DNA of 64,000 nt from NCBI GenBank assembly GCA_035478595.1, contig DATIJL010000011.1, positions 39,594-103,593 on the forward strand. The letters run 5' to 3'. Source of the DNA: Candidatus Chromulinivoraceae bacterium (GTDB lineage: Bacteria > Patescibacteriota > Saccharimonadia > Saccharimonadales > Saccharimonadaceae). The notes beneath the pieces are model-generated. The model saw only the letters and a program-made list of their open reading frames with translations. It was not told the origin of the DNA and made no database searches. This document shows positions 25,805 through 35,588 of this stretch, one piece after another. The position numbers and the translations under genes were made by a program. Positions within the stretch are counted from its first letter, which is position 1; each line of letters starts with the position of its first letter.

Positions 25805-27213
25805 GGAGTATAGAGATAATATCGCTGATAGGTTATAAATAGGGCCAAGAACACCAATATAGCCATCCATATGACAACCCACTGACGAAGCTGAGTAGCA
25901 TCAGATGACCGAATGCGAACACCGCGCGAACCCAGTGCTATTAGCGCAACAATAAGAATTGGCAAGAAATATCTTCCCTGTACTCCATATACAATATCAA
26001 AATTGACAGGAGTATATCCCAAATAGAGTGCGAGGTTTGTTGCAATAAAATACCCTACACATAGTACGGCAACAAGGAGCTTCCATATACCCGGTGTGGC
26101 TTTTATCTTTTTGTCTTCAATATCAGTTGCGCATAGCACACCAAGCACAATAATATAGCCAGCAGCCATCCATAAGGGGTAGTAGACATCCGCTGCACCA
26201 AAAATCCCAATCACGCCCCTTTCTTGATCATCACCATAAGATGTCATGTATGTGTTCCATCCTACTCTAAAGATTCGAGTTGGATGTGACAGTAGCATAT
26301 CGAGCTGCTGATGGCTATTTGCGCCATTTGGAAGACTAGAGACCGTTGTAACATCCACTTTTGGGTTCGTCATCATCAGCCAGCCAGCTAGCACTACCGC
26401 GCAAAGAGCAAATATCGCTATAACCTTTTTGATATCTGGTTTTCTTGCAAGCAGTAAAATACACGGCAAAAACAAAAATACAAGAGGTTTAGCCAGTACA
26501 ATACCCACTGACATTATAGATAGGATAAACCATTGATTTCTGACTAAGGTCCCTGCCTGCCGAAGGTACAATATATACGCAATAAACAGGACAAGCAGCG
26601 CATAAGACACCCCATCAGCCGTAACGACTGCCTGCTGAAACAGCAGCATAGGGGTAAGACCAATCGCGACCAGTAAGTATTTTTTATGCGGTATCAGTTT
26701 AATCGCATAAAAGGTGATGACAACAGACGTAATAGCTAGTAATAATCGTGCGATATATAAAGAAACGAGAGGATTGGCATTTAGTAAATTAGCAAAGAAG
26801 ACCCCGATGGCCGCAGGAAGATATGGGAGGGGACTATAAGAGACCATCACGGGCTGATATGTCTTACCGTTATCAAGAGGCTCTTTTAGTGCATCTTTCG
26901 TTCGATCGATTTCGTATTTATCCGCTGTTTTACCACGTAGATCATCGCGATAAAACGTTTTTTTGGCCACCACCATAATAGAATCTGGCAAAGCAGCCGA
27001 AGTGCCGTTAACATCTAGCGGTATAAGGTAACCATGCGCAATATATTGAGTTCTAACATAGTGAGCTTCTTCGTCAGGCCCTTGAAATGGAGGTGTAATA
27101 AGCGCAAATCCAATGACACCTACTAGTGCAATAATAAGATATACCTTCTCAGGTTTAATGATCCAGCGAGACAGAGCGGATCTAATACGACGTATCATTT
27201 GCTTTGCGTCCAT
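25801..27213 (-). CDS. DUF2142-family membrane protein
   Basis: 470 residues with about eleven hydrophobic segments. The N-terminal extracytoplasmic loop holds TPPFQGPDEEAHYVRTQYI, the acidic P-DE-H signature seen in DUF2142 proteins and related GT-C glycosyltransferases. GT-C enzymes use polyprenyl-phosphate sugars on the outer face, which would suit the polyprenyl-phosphate sugar synthases nearby. Catalytic activity has not been established for DUF2142 to my knowledge. It overlaps the flippase gene by 4 nt (ATGA). A TATACT box lies 11 nt upstream of the ATG. Confidence 0.8.
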   Translation of the reverse strand: MDAKQMIRRIRSALSRWIIKPEKVYLIIALVGVIGFALITPPFQGPDEEAHYVRTQYIAHGYLIPLDVNGTSAALPDSIMVVAKKTFYRDDLRGKTADKYEIDRTKDALKEPLDNGKTYQPVMVSYSPLPYLPAAIGVFFANLLNANPLVSLYIARLLLAITSVVITFYAIKLIPHKKYLLVAIGLTPMLLFQQAVVTADGVSYALLVLFIAYILYLRQAGTLVRNQWFILSIMSVGIVLAKPLVFLFLPCILLLARKPDIKKVIAIFALCAVVLAGWLMMTNPKVDVTTVSSLPNGANSHQQLDMLLSHPTRIFRVGWNTYMTSYGDDQERGVIGIFGAADVYYPLWMAAGYIIVLGVLCATDIEDKKIKATPGIWKLLVAVLCVGYFIATNLALYLGYTPVNFDIVYGVQGRYFLPILIVALIALGSRGVRIRSSDATQLRQWVVIWMAILVFLALFITYQRYYLYTP

Positions 27214-27332
27214 AAACTATATGTAGTATATACCATGTACCATACTGACGACACTTCTTTTGTCATTACCGCTCTCTTTCGGTATAATCCATAGAGTATC
27301 CTGTGAGTTACTAGAGAATAAGGCGGATAAAC

Positions 27333-29321
27333 ATGAGAGTCTTCATCACTCAATTTCAAGATAACATTAAGAATAATTTGATAGTAGGCGGAGCGCTTTT
27401 AGGTGTTGTTCTACTTGGTTTTTATCTGCCTATAGTTGCACTTATCGTATCCATTGCTGTTTCCTATAGGTTACTTGCCCTAATTCTACACCGAGCGGTA
27501 TTTGACAGTAAGTTCTTTATTTTTGCCACTTCCATTTTCTTTTATGTCCTCGTACTTCAGGCTGTCATTTTAATATCGTGGATTTTTTCAAGTAACTTTC
27601 CCCTTACACTTTGCGGCCCATTAACAACAGTCGTATTGCTCATTTTATATTTTTTAATAAAACCAACGATCCATAACCAGACCGTCGACAAAAAAATCAG
27701 TTTCTCACTCAGCCTTAAAGACACAATCTCGCTAGGAGTTTGCCTATTGGCGTTTATTGGATTCGTTCTACTCCCTATTCATTATTCTGGCGGCAAAGAA
27801 CCCAGTACGATCATAGTCCTAATCAACCGCGTTATAGATGATCCAAACCACTTAGGAATGCTAAATGATCGACTTCAGTTTAATAGAGGAGTTATTTTAC
27901 ATAGTAGCGCTGATGGACACACAACGTCTAAAGGCGTTTCATTCTACCCAGCTGGCTGGCATTCTGCCAATGCCGTAATTATTAAATCTTTCTCTCCATC
28001 CATACAGACTGGTGCGGAGTCTCTTGTGGCATATGCCATATCAAAAACCTTTTGGTTTCTGTTTCTAATTTTTATTTTCACAAGATCTATCTTTAGCCTT
28101 TACAGCATATTTACTAAAGATAAACTGTCTCCCAATATATACGCGTGGGTAGGGATAGCCTCGTTATTATTTACTGGTTGGTTTTTAGTAGATCCGTATC
28201 TTGATGGTTTCTATAGTTTTATACCGCAACTCATAATTGTCCCCTTGTTCGTGCTTTCTCTTGTGCAAATATCATTCTTAAAAAAGAAAGAAAGCAGCTT
28301 ACTACTTAACTCGCTCATCCTGCCCGCACTCCTTTGCATGGGGTCAGCTTTGTCATGGCTACTATTATTCCCTGTCTTTGCAGGGGCAACCATAATCTAT
28401 TTACTAGATATCCTAAATAAGTGGGGAGCTATTAAAACACTCAAAGGTTTAACTACCCAACTTCCGCGATATCTATTCGTACTCGTCTTAGCACTAGCAC
28501 CTATACTTGTACAAATCGTCAGTTCTAAAGGCACCGACCAATCCGTATCTCTCATAAAGGGGCTATTACTACCCGGTCCTATCCAAACATACCCTCCTAG
28601 TTTTTATAATTTTATCATTGCTGGTTTAGTGGTATTTGTCATCTTCGTCCTACAGCGTTCAAAGGCCGACAAGCTACAGCCTATTCTTGTTTATATTCTT
28701 GTTATTTTAGGTTTTACAGCATTATTATATTTACTTCAACTATTTTCAGCTCAAGCTAACTTTTATTACTACTTCAAATCGCTCAATGCGTTTTCGATTG
28801 CAGCGTCTATGCTTTGTATCGTTGGTATAGCATTTTTCCTTAATTGGGTCCAATCTCGATCATCACCATCACTCACCTTTTTAGTTGTAATTGTCATAGC
28901 CTCGCTTGCCGTGCAGTTCGTTTATACAAAACCGCTTCTGTTCACCTACATTAAAGGTGGCCGCGCAACAACTTCACAAATTAACGAGCAGATCTTTCAC
29001 ATACTCTCAACCGACTATTCACAAAGTAATTACAACAAAAAAGACATTGTAATTTTTTACCCAAAAAATAATCCCAACTTAAATGAGGTTGCGTCAAGAT
29101 TGCTTAGCTCAAACAAGCCTTATGGCGAATGTTATGATGCCGTTAAAGGTGCTTCATTTTCCGTTGCACCAAAAGATTTCTCCGTTGCACCTATTGTGGA
29201 CAGCTGTGATCCAACCACAAGAATTACCTATTATGTAGATCCGGACATGGTTTCATCTATTCAGGAGAAGATCACCGGAAGCAATCTACAAAATCGCATA
29301 ACTCTCAAGACTATAGATTAG
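27333..29321 (+). CDS. Large membrane protein, DUF6541/GT-C-like
   Basis: 662 residues with about fourteen hydrophobic segments and a soluble C-terminal domain of ~130 residues. After the fourth or fifth helix comes an outside loop with DDPNHLGMLNDRL and later GVSFYPAGWHSANAV, a D-H plus YP-G-H arrangement seen in DUF6541 proteins and GT-C-type transferases. It probably adds sugars outside the membrane using lipid-linked donors, which is inference. GGCGG precedes the ATG; a TATAAT at about 27282-27287 implies a leader of ~45 nt, unlike its leaderless neighbours. It is convergent with the muramidase-like gene. Confidence 0.6.
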   Translation: MRVFITQFQDNIKNNLIVGGALLGVVLLGFYLPIVALIVSIAVSYRLLALILHRAVFDSKFFIFATSIFFYVLVLQAVILISWIFSSNFPLTLCGPLTTVVLLILYFLIKPTIHNQTVDKKISFSLSLKDTISLGVCLLAFIGFVLLPIHYSGGKEPSTIIVLINRVIDDPNHLGMLNDRLQFNRGVILHSSADGHTTSKGVSFYPAGWHSANAVIIKSFSPSIQTGAESLVAYAISKTFWFLFLIFIFTRSIFSLYSIFTKDKLSPNIYAWVGIASLLFTGWFLVDPYLDGFYSFIPQLIIVPLFVLSLVQISFLKKKESSLLLNSLILPALLCMGSALSWLLLFPVFAGATIIYLLDILNKWGAIKTLKGLTTQLPRYLFVLVLALAPILVQIVSSKGTDQSVSLIKGLLLPGPIQTYPPSFYNFIIAGLVVFVIFVLQRSKADKLQPILVYILVILGFTALLYLLQLFSAQANFYYYFKSLNAFSIAASMLCIVGIAFFLNWVQSRSSPSLTFLVVIVIASLAVQFVYTKPLLFTYIKGGRATTSQINEQIFHILSTDYSQSNYNKKDIVIFYPKNNPNLNEVASRLLSSNKPYGECYDAVKGASFSVAPKDFSVAPIVDSCDPTTRITYYVDPDMVSSIQEKITGSNLQNRITLKTID

Positions 29322-29328
29322 CTGTTAT

Positions 29329-31686
29329 CTACTGCAGTGTCGATCCGACAGGAAAAAACGAGGCCGTCGAACGCGTAATATTGACCGTACTACCGGCTCC
29401 AGAGCTTAACGATGCGTACTTCGTCCAACTACCAATTGGATATAGCGTACCTTGATTGAGCTGATATATTGTACCATCCGGCGTGCGGACAAAGGCTGGA
29501 GGCGTCGCACTCTTACTTAGCACATTACACGTTTGCGCCCTCAACACTCGAGGTGTAATACCGCTTAGCGTCATCTGATAAAGTACATCACCCATTCCAA
29601 CATAATTAGTTGCTCCGCAGGTTATATAAGAACCCAGAACGCTCGGATCCACAGTATATTTAGCAAGAATAGAATTACTTATTGTTCGAATTGACATATT
29701 TATGCCTAGATCCTCTGATGGGTCAAAGCTGCTCATAGGTACTAAATTATTGTAGCCATCTGTCATGTAAACCGTAGCATCCGAGGGCGTTTTTACCAAT
29801 CTACCCGCACCAACAATAATATTTCCGGTAGGTATCGAGTTGATCAAATCGTTTGTAACCCATCCAATATATGGTTGACTATCGCCGGTAATAGACGTCA
29901 AGTCTTCCATTGCCACAAGGGGTCGTTTCTCGCCGCCCACGATAGCGAATACGGTAGCATCGTCATATGATTTTAACAGCGATACCGTCGATAAAGAGCC
30001 CGAACCAGACAGTTTTGCAGTTGTTGTAGACGGCAGTTGTACCGGAGATATTCCAAAAGATGTAGGATCGGGTACGGTTTTTTTGCCATCTCGTGTCAGT
30101 ACATACTCATTACCAGATTCATCAATCAGGCTACTATTAACCGTCTTAGGGGCGATTGATGTTTGGTCTATACTTTGATTGTCCAACTGGCCTGAAGTAA
30201 AGGTAGAGAACGCTGTATCGACAGCTCCCGACACAGCTAGTGGATATAACGTCGTTCCATTACTAAATAACTTTCGGGTCGGGTCTTGTCGGCTCTGAAC
30301 TACAACATCTTTTCTGATGAACGGTTTGCCATATGGCAAATAATTAAATGCTGAATCACTCAAAAGGTTATACCCCGCAGATATACTCGCATCGGAAAGC
30401 GATTGATCGTCAAACACTTCTTGCTTCGCACCTGCATTGATATAGTAGGTATGCCCCGACTTGGTCTTCATGCCTTGTGTCACTGCAGGACCTGTTGAAA
30501 ATTGATTTATTTCTGACTCGGTCAAGCTTGCAATCGATGAACAATCACCGCCATAGGCGCTAACCATCGCACACGAAGTAAATGGCAATTTTATATTGGC
30601 ATCATAAAAGTATATCGTTCCGTCGGTACCTTTTATAAATCTACCTAAGAGAGGGCCCGTGGGAATGTTATCGAGATATGCCTGCGATACAAACCCTATA
30701 CCACCAAGCCCAGGTGCTGCCCCAATAAGACTCGTATCTGAAATTGGGTATTTAACCTTATCGCCCACTAAATACACCGTCGAATCATTTGCGCTTCTTA
30801 CAAAGTTACCATTCGTAAGTGTTGACCCAAACCATTCTTGCCAATAAAACCAGAAGTTACGATTACCATACGAACCGCAAGAAGCCGTACCGGGATATGC
30901 GTTTAGGGAAGCATCGTTAGGCGTATAAGGTGTATAAATATATAGGCTTGCGGTTGCATAGTTTTGTATGTACACATCTTTCGTACCGCAGCTTGGATCC
31001 GGACTGTATTGAATAGTGTTCCATTGTCCAGGAGCATAGTTATATGTGCCCATGTGGTCGTAGTAGTACCGTAGCTGCCACGCAGAGTACATTACCTGCT
31101 TATAAAATCCTGCTTTATCCGACTGACAAGCAGCAGAATAATTTGGGCCGCTATCTGGACATGCATAGCCCATCGCGTATTTATATTGTGATTTCATTGG
31201 CCAAGAGTCACTAAACAAGTTGAGTGACTCTTTACGAAGCATTACAAGAAGCACTTTTGGATTGATATTATACGCCTTAGAAGCGTCATAAATTATTTGC
31301 GCCGCACTAACACCCCCACTGAAAGCTCCGCCACCTTTTTCAAAGGAGGTTTCACCAGTTGTGGGGTTTTCATAATAGTTGTTAAGACAAACGTATGGAG
31401 GTCCGGGCCATCCTTTTATTTGCTGAGCATATTGTGCATTCGTTAAATTGCCATAACCCGACGGTTGCGTGCCCCACGTGTCACAGGCTGGTACGTGCGA
31501 ATTGAGAAAGTTTTGTATATTGCTTGGTCCGCCCATACTATCTGGATCATAAAAAATTGCATCGTCAATAATACGGCTGGGGTCAAACCCTGTTACGCTA
31601 ACAGCGTGAGCTGTGTTAGTCCATAAAAAGAGACTGCCAAAAAAAGCAGAAGTAATAATTCCAAGAATTATTACTTTGCGGCTCAT
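29329..31686 (-). CDS. Secreted muramidase-like protein with nine-fold surface repeats
   Basis: 785 residues. A signal peptide (1-28, ending NTAHA) is followed by a lysozyme-like/SLT-type domain (~120-287) with AAQIIYDASKAYNINPKVLL and a candidate catalytic Glu153 in LRKESLN. The rest (~295-785) is a chain of about nine degenerate modules with the pattern D-x-T-V/I-Y-x(6-8)-K-x-P, for example DSTVYLVGDKVKYPI, DGTIYFYDANIKLPF and DGTIYQLNQGTLYPI. These probably bind wall or glycan. Several cysteine pairs suggest disulfides. It starts inside the stop of the anchored gene next in the operon (ATGA). It likely acts on peptidoglycan of self or host. Confidence 0.7.
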   Translation of the reverse strand: MSRKVIILGIITSAFFGSLFLWTNTAHAVSVTGFDPSRIIDDAIFYDPDSMGGPSNIQNFLNSHVPACDTWGTQPSGYGNLTNAQYAQQIKGWPGPPYVCLNNYYENPTTGETSFEKGGGAFSGGVSAAQIIYDASKAYNINPKVLLVMLRKESLNLFSDSWPMKSQYKYAMGYACPDSGPNYSAACQSDKAGFYKQVMYSAWQLRYYYDHMGTYNYAPGQWNTIQYSPDPSCGTKDVYIQNYATASLYIYTPYTPNDASLNAYPGTASCGSYGNRNFWFYWQEWFGSTLTNGNFVRSANDSTVYLVGDKVKYPISDTSLIGAAPGLGGIGFVSQAYLDNIPTGPLLGRFIKGTDGTIYFYDANIKLPFTSCAMVSAYGGDCSSIASLTESEINQFSTGPAVTQGMKTKSGHTYYINAGAKQEVFDDQSLSDASISAGYNLLSDSAFNYLPYGKPFIRKDVVVQSRQDPTRKLFSNGTTLYPLAVSGAVDTAFSTFTSGQLDNQSIDQTSIAPKTVNSSLIDESGNEYVLTRDGKKTVPDPTSFGISPVQLPSTTTAKLSGSGSLSTVSLLKSYDDATVFAIVGGEKRPLVAMEDLTSITGDSQPYIGWVTNDLINSIPTGNIIVGAGRLVKTPSDATVYMTDGYNNLVPMSSFDPSEDLGINMSIRTISNSILAKYTVDPSVLGSYITCGATNYVGMGDVLYQMTLSGITPRVLRAQTCNVLSKSATPPAFVRTPDGTIYQLNQGTLYPIGSWTKYASLSSGAGSTVNITRSTASFFPVGSTLQ

Positions 31687-32261
31687 TTAGTAAATTCCTT
31701 TGTATTTGACACACCTTCAGCGCTTGAAGAAGCGTACTTTAGTACCACCTTCCAAGCTCCGCCCGCCGTCAGCTCGTCGGCACTAAAACTAACAGATTCG
31801 CATGTTGTTGATGTAGGGTTTGTAAGAGTGTTAGACGTTTTAGTAATAACAGTACTGCCATTCGTAAACGTATATGTACAGGAGCCGCCTTCTTGAACTA
31901 AATTAGTCACAAGGCCACTCGCCTTCACTGTGTTATTTGTCACACTTGCGTTTGTTAATAAGACATTAACCGATTGCTTGCCAGATGATGTCGCACTCGG
32001 TGGGGTAGGCACATCCGTTTGATCATTTTGTGTTTTTGCTTGTGGATTGTCCACTAGTTCTTGAGATTTTTGCTTTTCAGCATCACTTCGTTCTAAGTTA
32101 ACATACTGCCCTGCTGGGTTATTACCTTTTGCTTGCACAAACGGAGGGTAATGGTATTTTAATGCCACGCCAAGATAGGAGATTACAACAACAGCAAGAG
32201 CGCCACCGGCAATCGCTATAATTTTGTTTTTACCATGTTTCTTCTTATGTATTTTTATCAT
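31683..32261 (-). CDS. Membrane-anchored protein with C-terminal Ig-like domain
   Basis: 192 residues: a basic cytoplasmic start (IHKKKHGKNK), one membrane helix (~13-32), a polar linker (~45-90), and a beta-rich domain (~95-192) with two cysteines in GGSCTYTF and TTCESVSF that could form a disulfide. No family is recognised with certainty. It lies first in a two-gene unit, overlapping the muramidase-like gene by 4 nt, so it may help place that protein at the surface. Confidence 0.6.
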   Translation of the reverse strand: MIKIHKKKHGKNKIIAIAGGALAVVVISYLGVALKYHYPPFVQAKGNNPAGQYVNLERSDAEKQKSQELVDNPQAKTQNDQTDVPTPPSATSSGKQSVNVLLTNASVTNNTVKASGLVTNLVQEGGSCTYTFTNGSTVITKTSNTLTNPTSTTCESVSFSADELTAGGAWKVVLKYASSSAEGVSNTKEFTK

Positions 32262-32321
32262 ATATGATCCAGCATAAAACTTACGCTTATCCTATGTTTA
32301 TTTTAACATAAAAATGCTGAA

Positions 32322-33320
32322 TTACTTGCTTATTTTGGCACGCATTTCTTCTAGAGAGTGTTTACCAAACATAGCATCGTCAGAAAGTTCAACTTTAACA
32401 GCGAGTCGTACACCGCGCCATTTCTCGATATGGTATAACGGGTTTACAAGCAACCAGTATATTTTTCGTTTAAGTGAATACTCGCCATCGTATATCGTGC
32501 GTACAGCGTCCTTTATGACACCGAGTATCGTCACTTTGATGATGTGTTTGATGGATGGTTTGGTAACTTTTGTGCCAATTTTACGCAGACCTATGATTTC
32601 ATCAAACATACGGTGTTTATACTCTCTCAGCGTAAGGTCGTTAGAGTGAAGAACACTTGCTCTTGCGGCGTAAACTTTATAGAGACCCGCTTCGATCACA
32701 TCTCTTCCAAACAGCTGGTCCTCGGAGTATGGCACATCTCGATATGGTAACTCATCAACAAGATACGATCGTCGCGCTGCGGAGTTTACATCCGAATAAA
32801 AAGTCACAGAATCCTTGTAAATTGGGTTTTTCATAAAGTTGTCTTTATAGAAAATAGTTGTTCCAAAATCTGGGCCAAGATTGCGAAACGCAGTCCGGAT
32901 CTCATATTTTTGCAATGGAACACACTTCGGACGAGGAATTTGCTTACCTGTTACACCCACAATTTTAGGATTAATTGCGAATGGCGCAATCATCTCGTGC
33001 AGCCAGGAGTCGTGCGATGGAATTGCGTCATGGCTGAGATAGACAACAAACTCACCTTTAGCCTCATGCGCGGCTTCGTTTCGAGTCTTGCCATGACCAA
33101 ACTCTGCTTTGGTGATTGTTTTTGTACGAAGATTCTTATGTTTCTTTTTGTATTTTTCGATGATTTGAGGAGTTTTATCTGTTGATGAGGTATCAAAAAT
33201 AAGCACCTCGTATTCAAAATCCACCTTTTGACGAAACACACTCCGTAGAAGATCGTTCAAATACGGCTCTGCTTGCCAGGTAGGAATAAATATTGTTGCT
33301 TTTATCTTAGTATCTTTCAC
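32322..33320 (-). CDS. Family 2 glycosyltransferase, rhamnosyltransferase-like
   Basis: 332 residues of GT-A fold: IFIPTWQAEPYLNDLLRSVF, LIFDTSSTDKTPQII, EFGHGKTRNEAA, and YLSHDAIPSHDSWL, a pattern common among rhamnosyltransferases of O-antigen clusters. The C-terminal ~80 residues are basic and probably membrane associated. It begins 1 nt after the stop of the epimerase gene and ends the operon that starts with the GT4 gene at 35506. It probably uses the dTDP-rhamnose made at 16.9-20.8 kb; that pairing is inference. Confidence 0.85.
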   Translation of the reverse strand: MKDTKIKATIFIPTWQAEPYLNDLLRSVFRQKVDFEYEVLIFDTSSTDKTPQIIEKYKKKHKNLRTKTITKAEFGHGKTRNEAAHEAKGEFVVYLSHDAIPSHDSWLHEMIAPFAINPKIVGVTGKQIPRPKCVPLQKYEIRTAFRNLGPDFGTTIFYKDNFMKNPIYKDSVTFYSDVNSAARRSYLVDELPYRDVPYSEDQLFGRDVIEAGLYKVYAARASVLHSNDLTLREYKHRMFDEIIGLRKIGTKVTKPSIKHIIKVTILGVIKDAVRTIYDGEYSLKRKIYWLLVNPLYHIEKWRGVRLAVKVELSDDAMFGKHSLEEMRAKISK

Positions 33321-33321
33321 G

Positions 33322-34260
33322 TTATTCCTTGCTAATTTCTTGAGTTATATAGTCATAAGTCTTACGCATTCCATCCTCAAGCGATGTTGCAGCTACGGGT
33401 TGGCCAAATTCTTCTTTAAATCTAGTTGTGTCTAAAACAACTTTTCTAACAAATGTACTTGGCGTCTCTTTACGGTCAATTTTGGGAAATTTTCCTGACA
33501 CTCGGCATGCCACATCTACTAACTGATTCACATCTGTACCAACGCCAGATCCCATATTGTATGTATCATGCATTGTTTTTTTCTGAAAAATCGCAGCAAT
33601 CGTGTCGGTAAGATCTCGTACATAAATATAGTCCCTTACCATACTACCATCTCCAAAAACAGTAATAGGCTGATTACGAGCCATACACTCTAAAAATATC
33701 GGTATGACACCCTGCTTACGATGAAATGGCTGCCGTTCTCCATAAGGATTCGAGATACGCAAACATATCGAGTCAAGCTGGTGTTTAACTCGAAAATATC
33801 GTAAATAATGTTCAATCGTCAGCTTACCAATGGCATACGGTGAGACTGGGTAGGGCACTTCTGTTTCCTTATAGGACGTCGCTCCGGTATCACCATAAAT
33901 TGAACCGCCCGTGGAGGCAAAGATAACTTTTTTAATATTCGCCGCTGCACACAACTTAAAAAGCTCAACGCTCATACGTATATTCGTGTTGATATCAATT
34001 GATGGGTCATTCTCGGCTGATACGGGTGTTGTTGTCGAAATAAAATGAAAGACATATTCGATATCATCGAGCGATTTTTTTATATCATCGAGGTTAAGGT
34101 AGTCGCCCGCAACAACCTCAATTTGGTCCGATGACTTAAACTGCGGCTTACGTGAGCTAAATCTATCGAATGCACGAACGGTATGTCCACCAGCAACAAG
34201 AGAGTCGACAAGATGACTCCCAATAAAGCCATTTGCACCAAGAACTAAAACATTAGCCAC
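33322..34260 (-). CDS. NAD-dependent sugar-nucleotide epimerase/dehydratase
   Basis: 312 residues of the extended SDR family: VLVLGANGFIGSHLVDSLVA, FASTGGSIYGDTG, and the catalytic YAIGKLTIE, with RDYIYVRDLTDTI near residue 210. It resembles UDP-glucose 4-epimerase-like enzymes, with GS-IYG in the place of the Ser/Thr of the triad. The substrate cannot be decided. It overlaps the upstream glycosyltransferase by 8 nt and precedes the rhamnosyltransferase-like gene by 1 nt. Confidence 0.88.
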   Translation of the reverse strand: MANVLVLGANGFIGSHLVDSLVAGGHTVRAFDRFSSRKPQFKSSDQIEVVAGDYLNLDDIKKSLDDIEYVFHFISTTTPVSAENDPSIDINTNIRMSVELFKLCAAANIKKVIFASTGGSIYGDTGATSYKETEVPYPVSPYAIGKLTIEHYLRYFRVKHQLDSICLRISNPYGERQPFHRKQGVIPIFLECMARNQPITVFGDGSMVRDYIYVRDLTDTIAAIFQKKTMHDTYNMGSGVGTDVNQLVDVACRVSGKFPKIDRKETPSTFVRKVVLDTTRFKEEFGQPVAATSLEDGMRKTYDYITQEISKE

Positions 34261-35506
34261 GAGAAAGTTCTCTATCTAATACGCCGAGGAATCGCTCACC
34301 TGCAACATCCCAACCATCCACAGGTACACTGGCAGCAGCTTTTTTGGCGTATGCAGAAAGATCGGCTCTTTTTACGGTCTCGATAAGCGCGTTAGCAAGT
34401 GCTTGCGGAGAAGGCTCCGTGTAGGCAATGTATGGATTATCACTTACGAGCCGGTTATTAGGAGCATCGTTAACGATAGGAATTGTTCCGCAGGCAAGCA
34501 ACTCTAAGGGTAATAAAGACATATTTGTTAGTGACATAACGAGTGCTGCAGCCGACTTGTTGTAGAGCTCTGGTAGTTCACTTATCTGAAGAGCTGTGTG
34601 GTTGACGTAGGGAAATGGCACATCCCACTCCGAGACATCCCACCCTGCAAGATTAATCGTATACTCTGGCATTGCCTTATGAAAAATCTCTAGCGCCATA
34701 ACGCCAAGGTCAAAGCCACGACGCTCGGTTACTGGGCGGGCATAGAAGAATATTTCTTTTCGTTTTTTAGTATTCGTAAGTTGATAAAGATCCTTGTTCG
34801 CACCAAAATCATAGTGGTCACATACCATCCCATAATCTGCACTCAGCTTGCTCGAGAGCCAACCGCCGGCAGTGATTCCGTGAAAACCAAATTTATATGT
34901 ATTTTCTGCCAAGATGTAATCTGTTCCCATGGGATAAAAATATGGTTCAAAATCTTGAACAAAGTACATTTTTTGCGCATTTGTTTTTGCATTAAACACA
35001 GGGTATGCCGTTTCCCACCCCGTTGCAAACACGACATCCGCCTCCGCCATGGTACCGTTATACTTTTCAAAACTAAGGTTTTTAGCGGTTGAATACGAAG
35101 CCACGTTTTCCTTAGCCTGCACGATGGTCATATCATCAAACGTGCTATAGAGATAGATGTTGTTTTTGTGACCCATCTTATCTAGCAGGCTTATGAAACG
35201 AAATATATTCTGATGTCCGCCGCCGCCTCCTGGAGGTGACATAACCCAGTTAATCGTATAAGGAGGTTTGACAGATTTTTTTGCCGTATTTATATCATAT
35301 GGCTGCTCTGACCAATTTGCTTCCATAACATTAGAACGATCTACGAGTGAAGTAAACTTTCGTTTCAATGCAGGATTATTACTATGCTGGATTTGCGTTT
35401 TCCTTAGCTTCTTCAGACCTTTAATACCAAGAGAAACAACGCCTTCATTTTTAAGTACAGTTGCACTTTTTCGTGCATATTTTTTCAAGCTACTTACTTT
35501 TACCAT
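34253..35506 (-). CDS. Glycosyltransferase family 4, WsaF/rhamnan-type
   Basis: 417 residues. A basic helical N-terminus (~1-45) precedes a GT-B fold: WVMSPPGGGGGHQNIFRFIS with the glycine-rich loop, YFVQDFEPYFYPMGTDY, and the donor domain IFFYARPVTERRGFDLGVMA and TNMSLLPLELLACGTIPI. The pattern matches WsaF-like rhamnosyltransferases and rhamnan synthesis enzymes. It heads a three-gene leftward unit and lies downstream of the Wzm/Wzt exporter genes on the same strand. A TATACT box sits 6 nt before the ATG. Confidence 0.85.
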   Translation of the reverse strand: MVKVSSLKKYARKSATVLKNEGVVSLGIKGLKKLRKTQIQHSNNPALKRKFTSLVDRSNVMEANWSEQPYDINTAKKSVKPPYTINWVMSPPGGGGGHQNIFRFISLLDKMGHKNNIYLYSTFDDMTIVQAKENVASYSTAKNLSFEKYNGTMAEADVVFATGWETAYPVFNAKTNAQKMYFVQDFEPYFYPMGTDYILAENTYKFGFHGITAGGWLSSKLSADYGMVCDHYDFGANKDLYQLTNTKKRKEIFFYARPVTERRGFDLGVMALEIFHKAMPEYTINLAGWDVSEWDVPFPYVNHTALQISELPELYNKSAAALVMSLTNMSLLPLELLACGTIPIVNDAPNNRLVSDNPYIAYTEPSPQALANALIETVKRADLSAYAKKAAASVPVDGWDVAGERFLGVLDRELSRG

Positions 35507-35512
35507 AGGTCT

Positions 35513-35518
35513 AGTATA
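35513..35518 (-). promoter_or_regulatory. -10 box (TATACT) of GT4-epimerase-GT2 operon
   Basis: Minus-strand TATACT ends 6 nt before ATG 35506, with no ribosome binding site, so a leaderless transcript is likely. Confidence 0.55.
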
Positions 35519-35588
35519 TGATAAACGACCTATTTTTACCTAGAGCTTCGTTCAGATTACAACACATTGCAGACATCTCTCGCGAATA

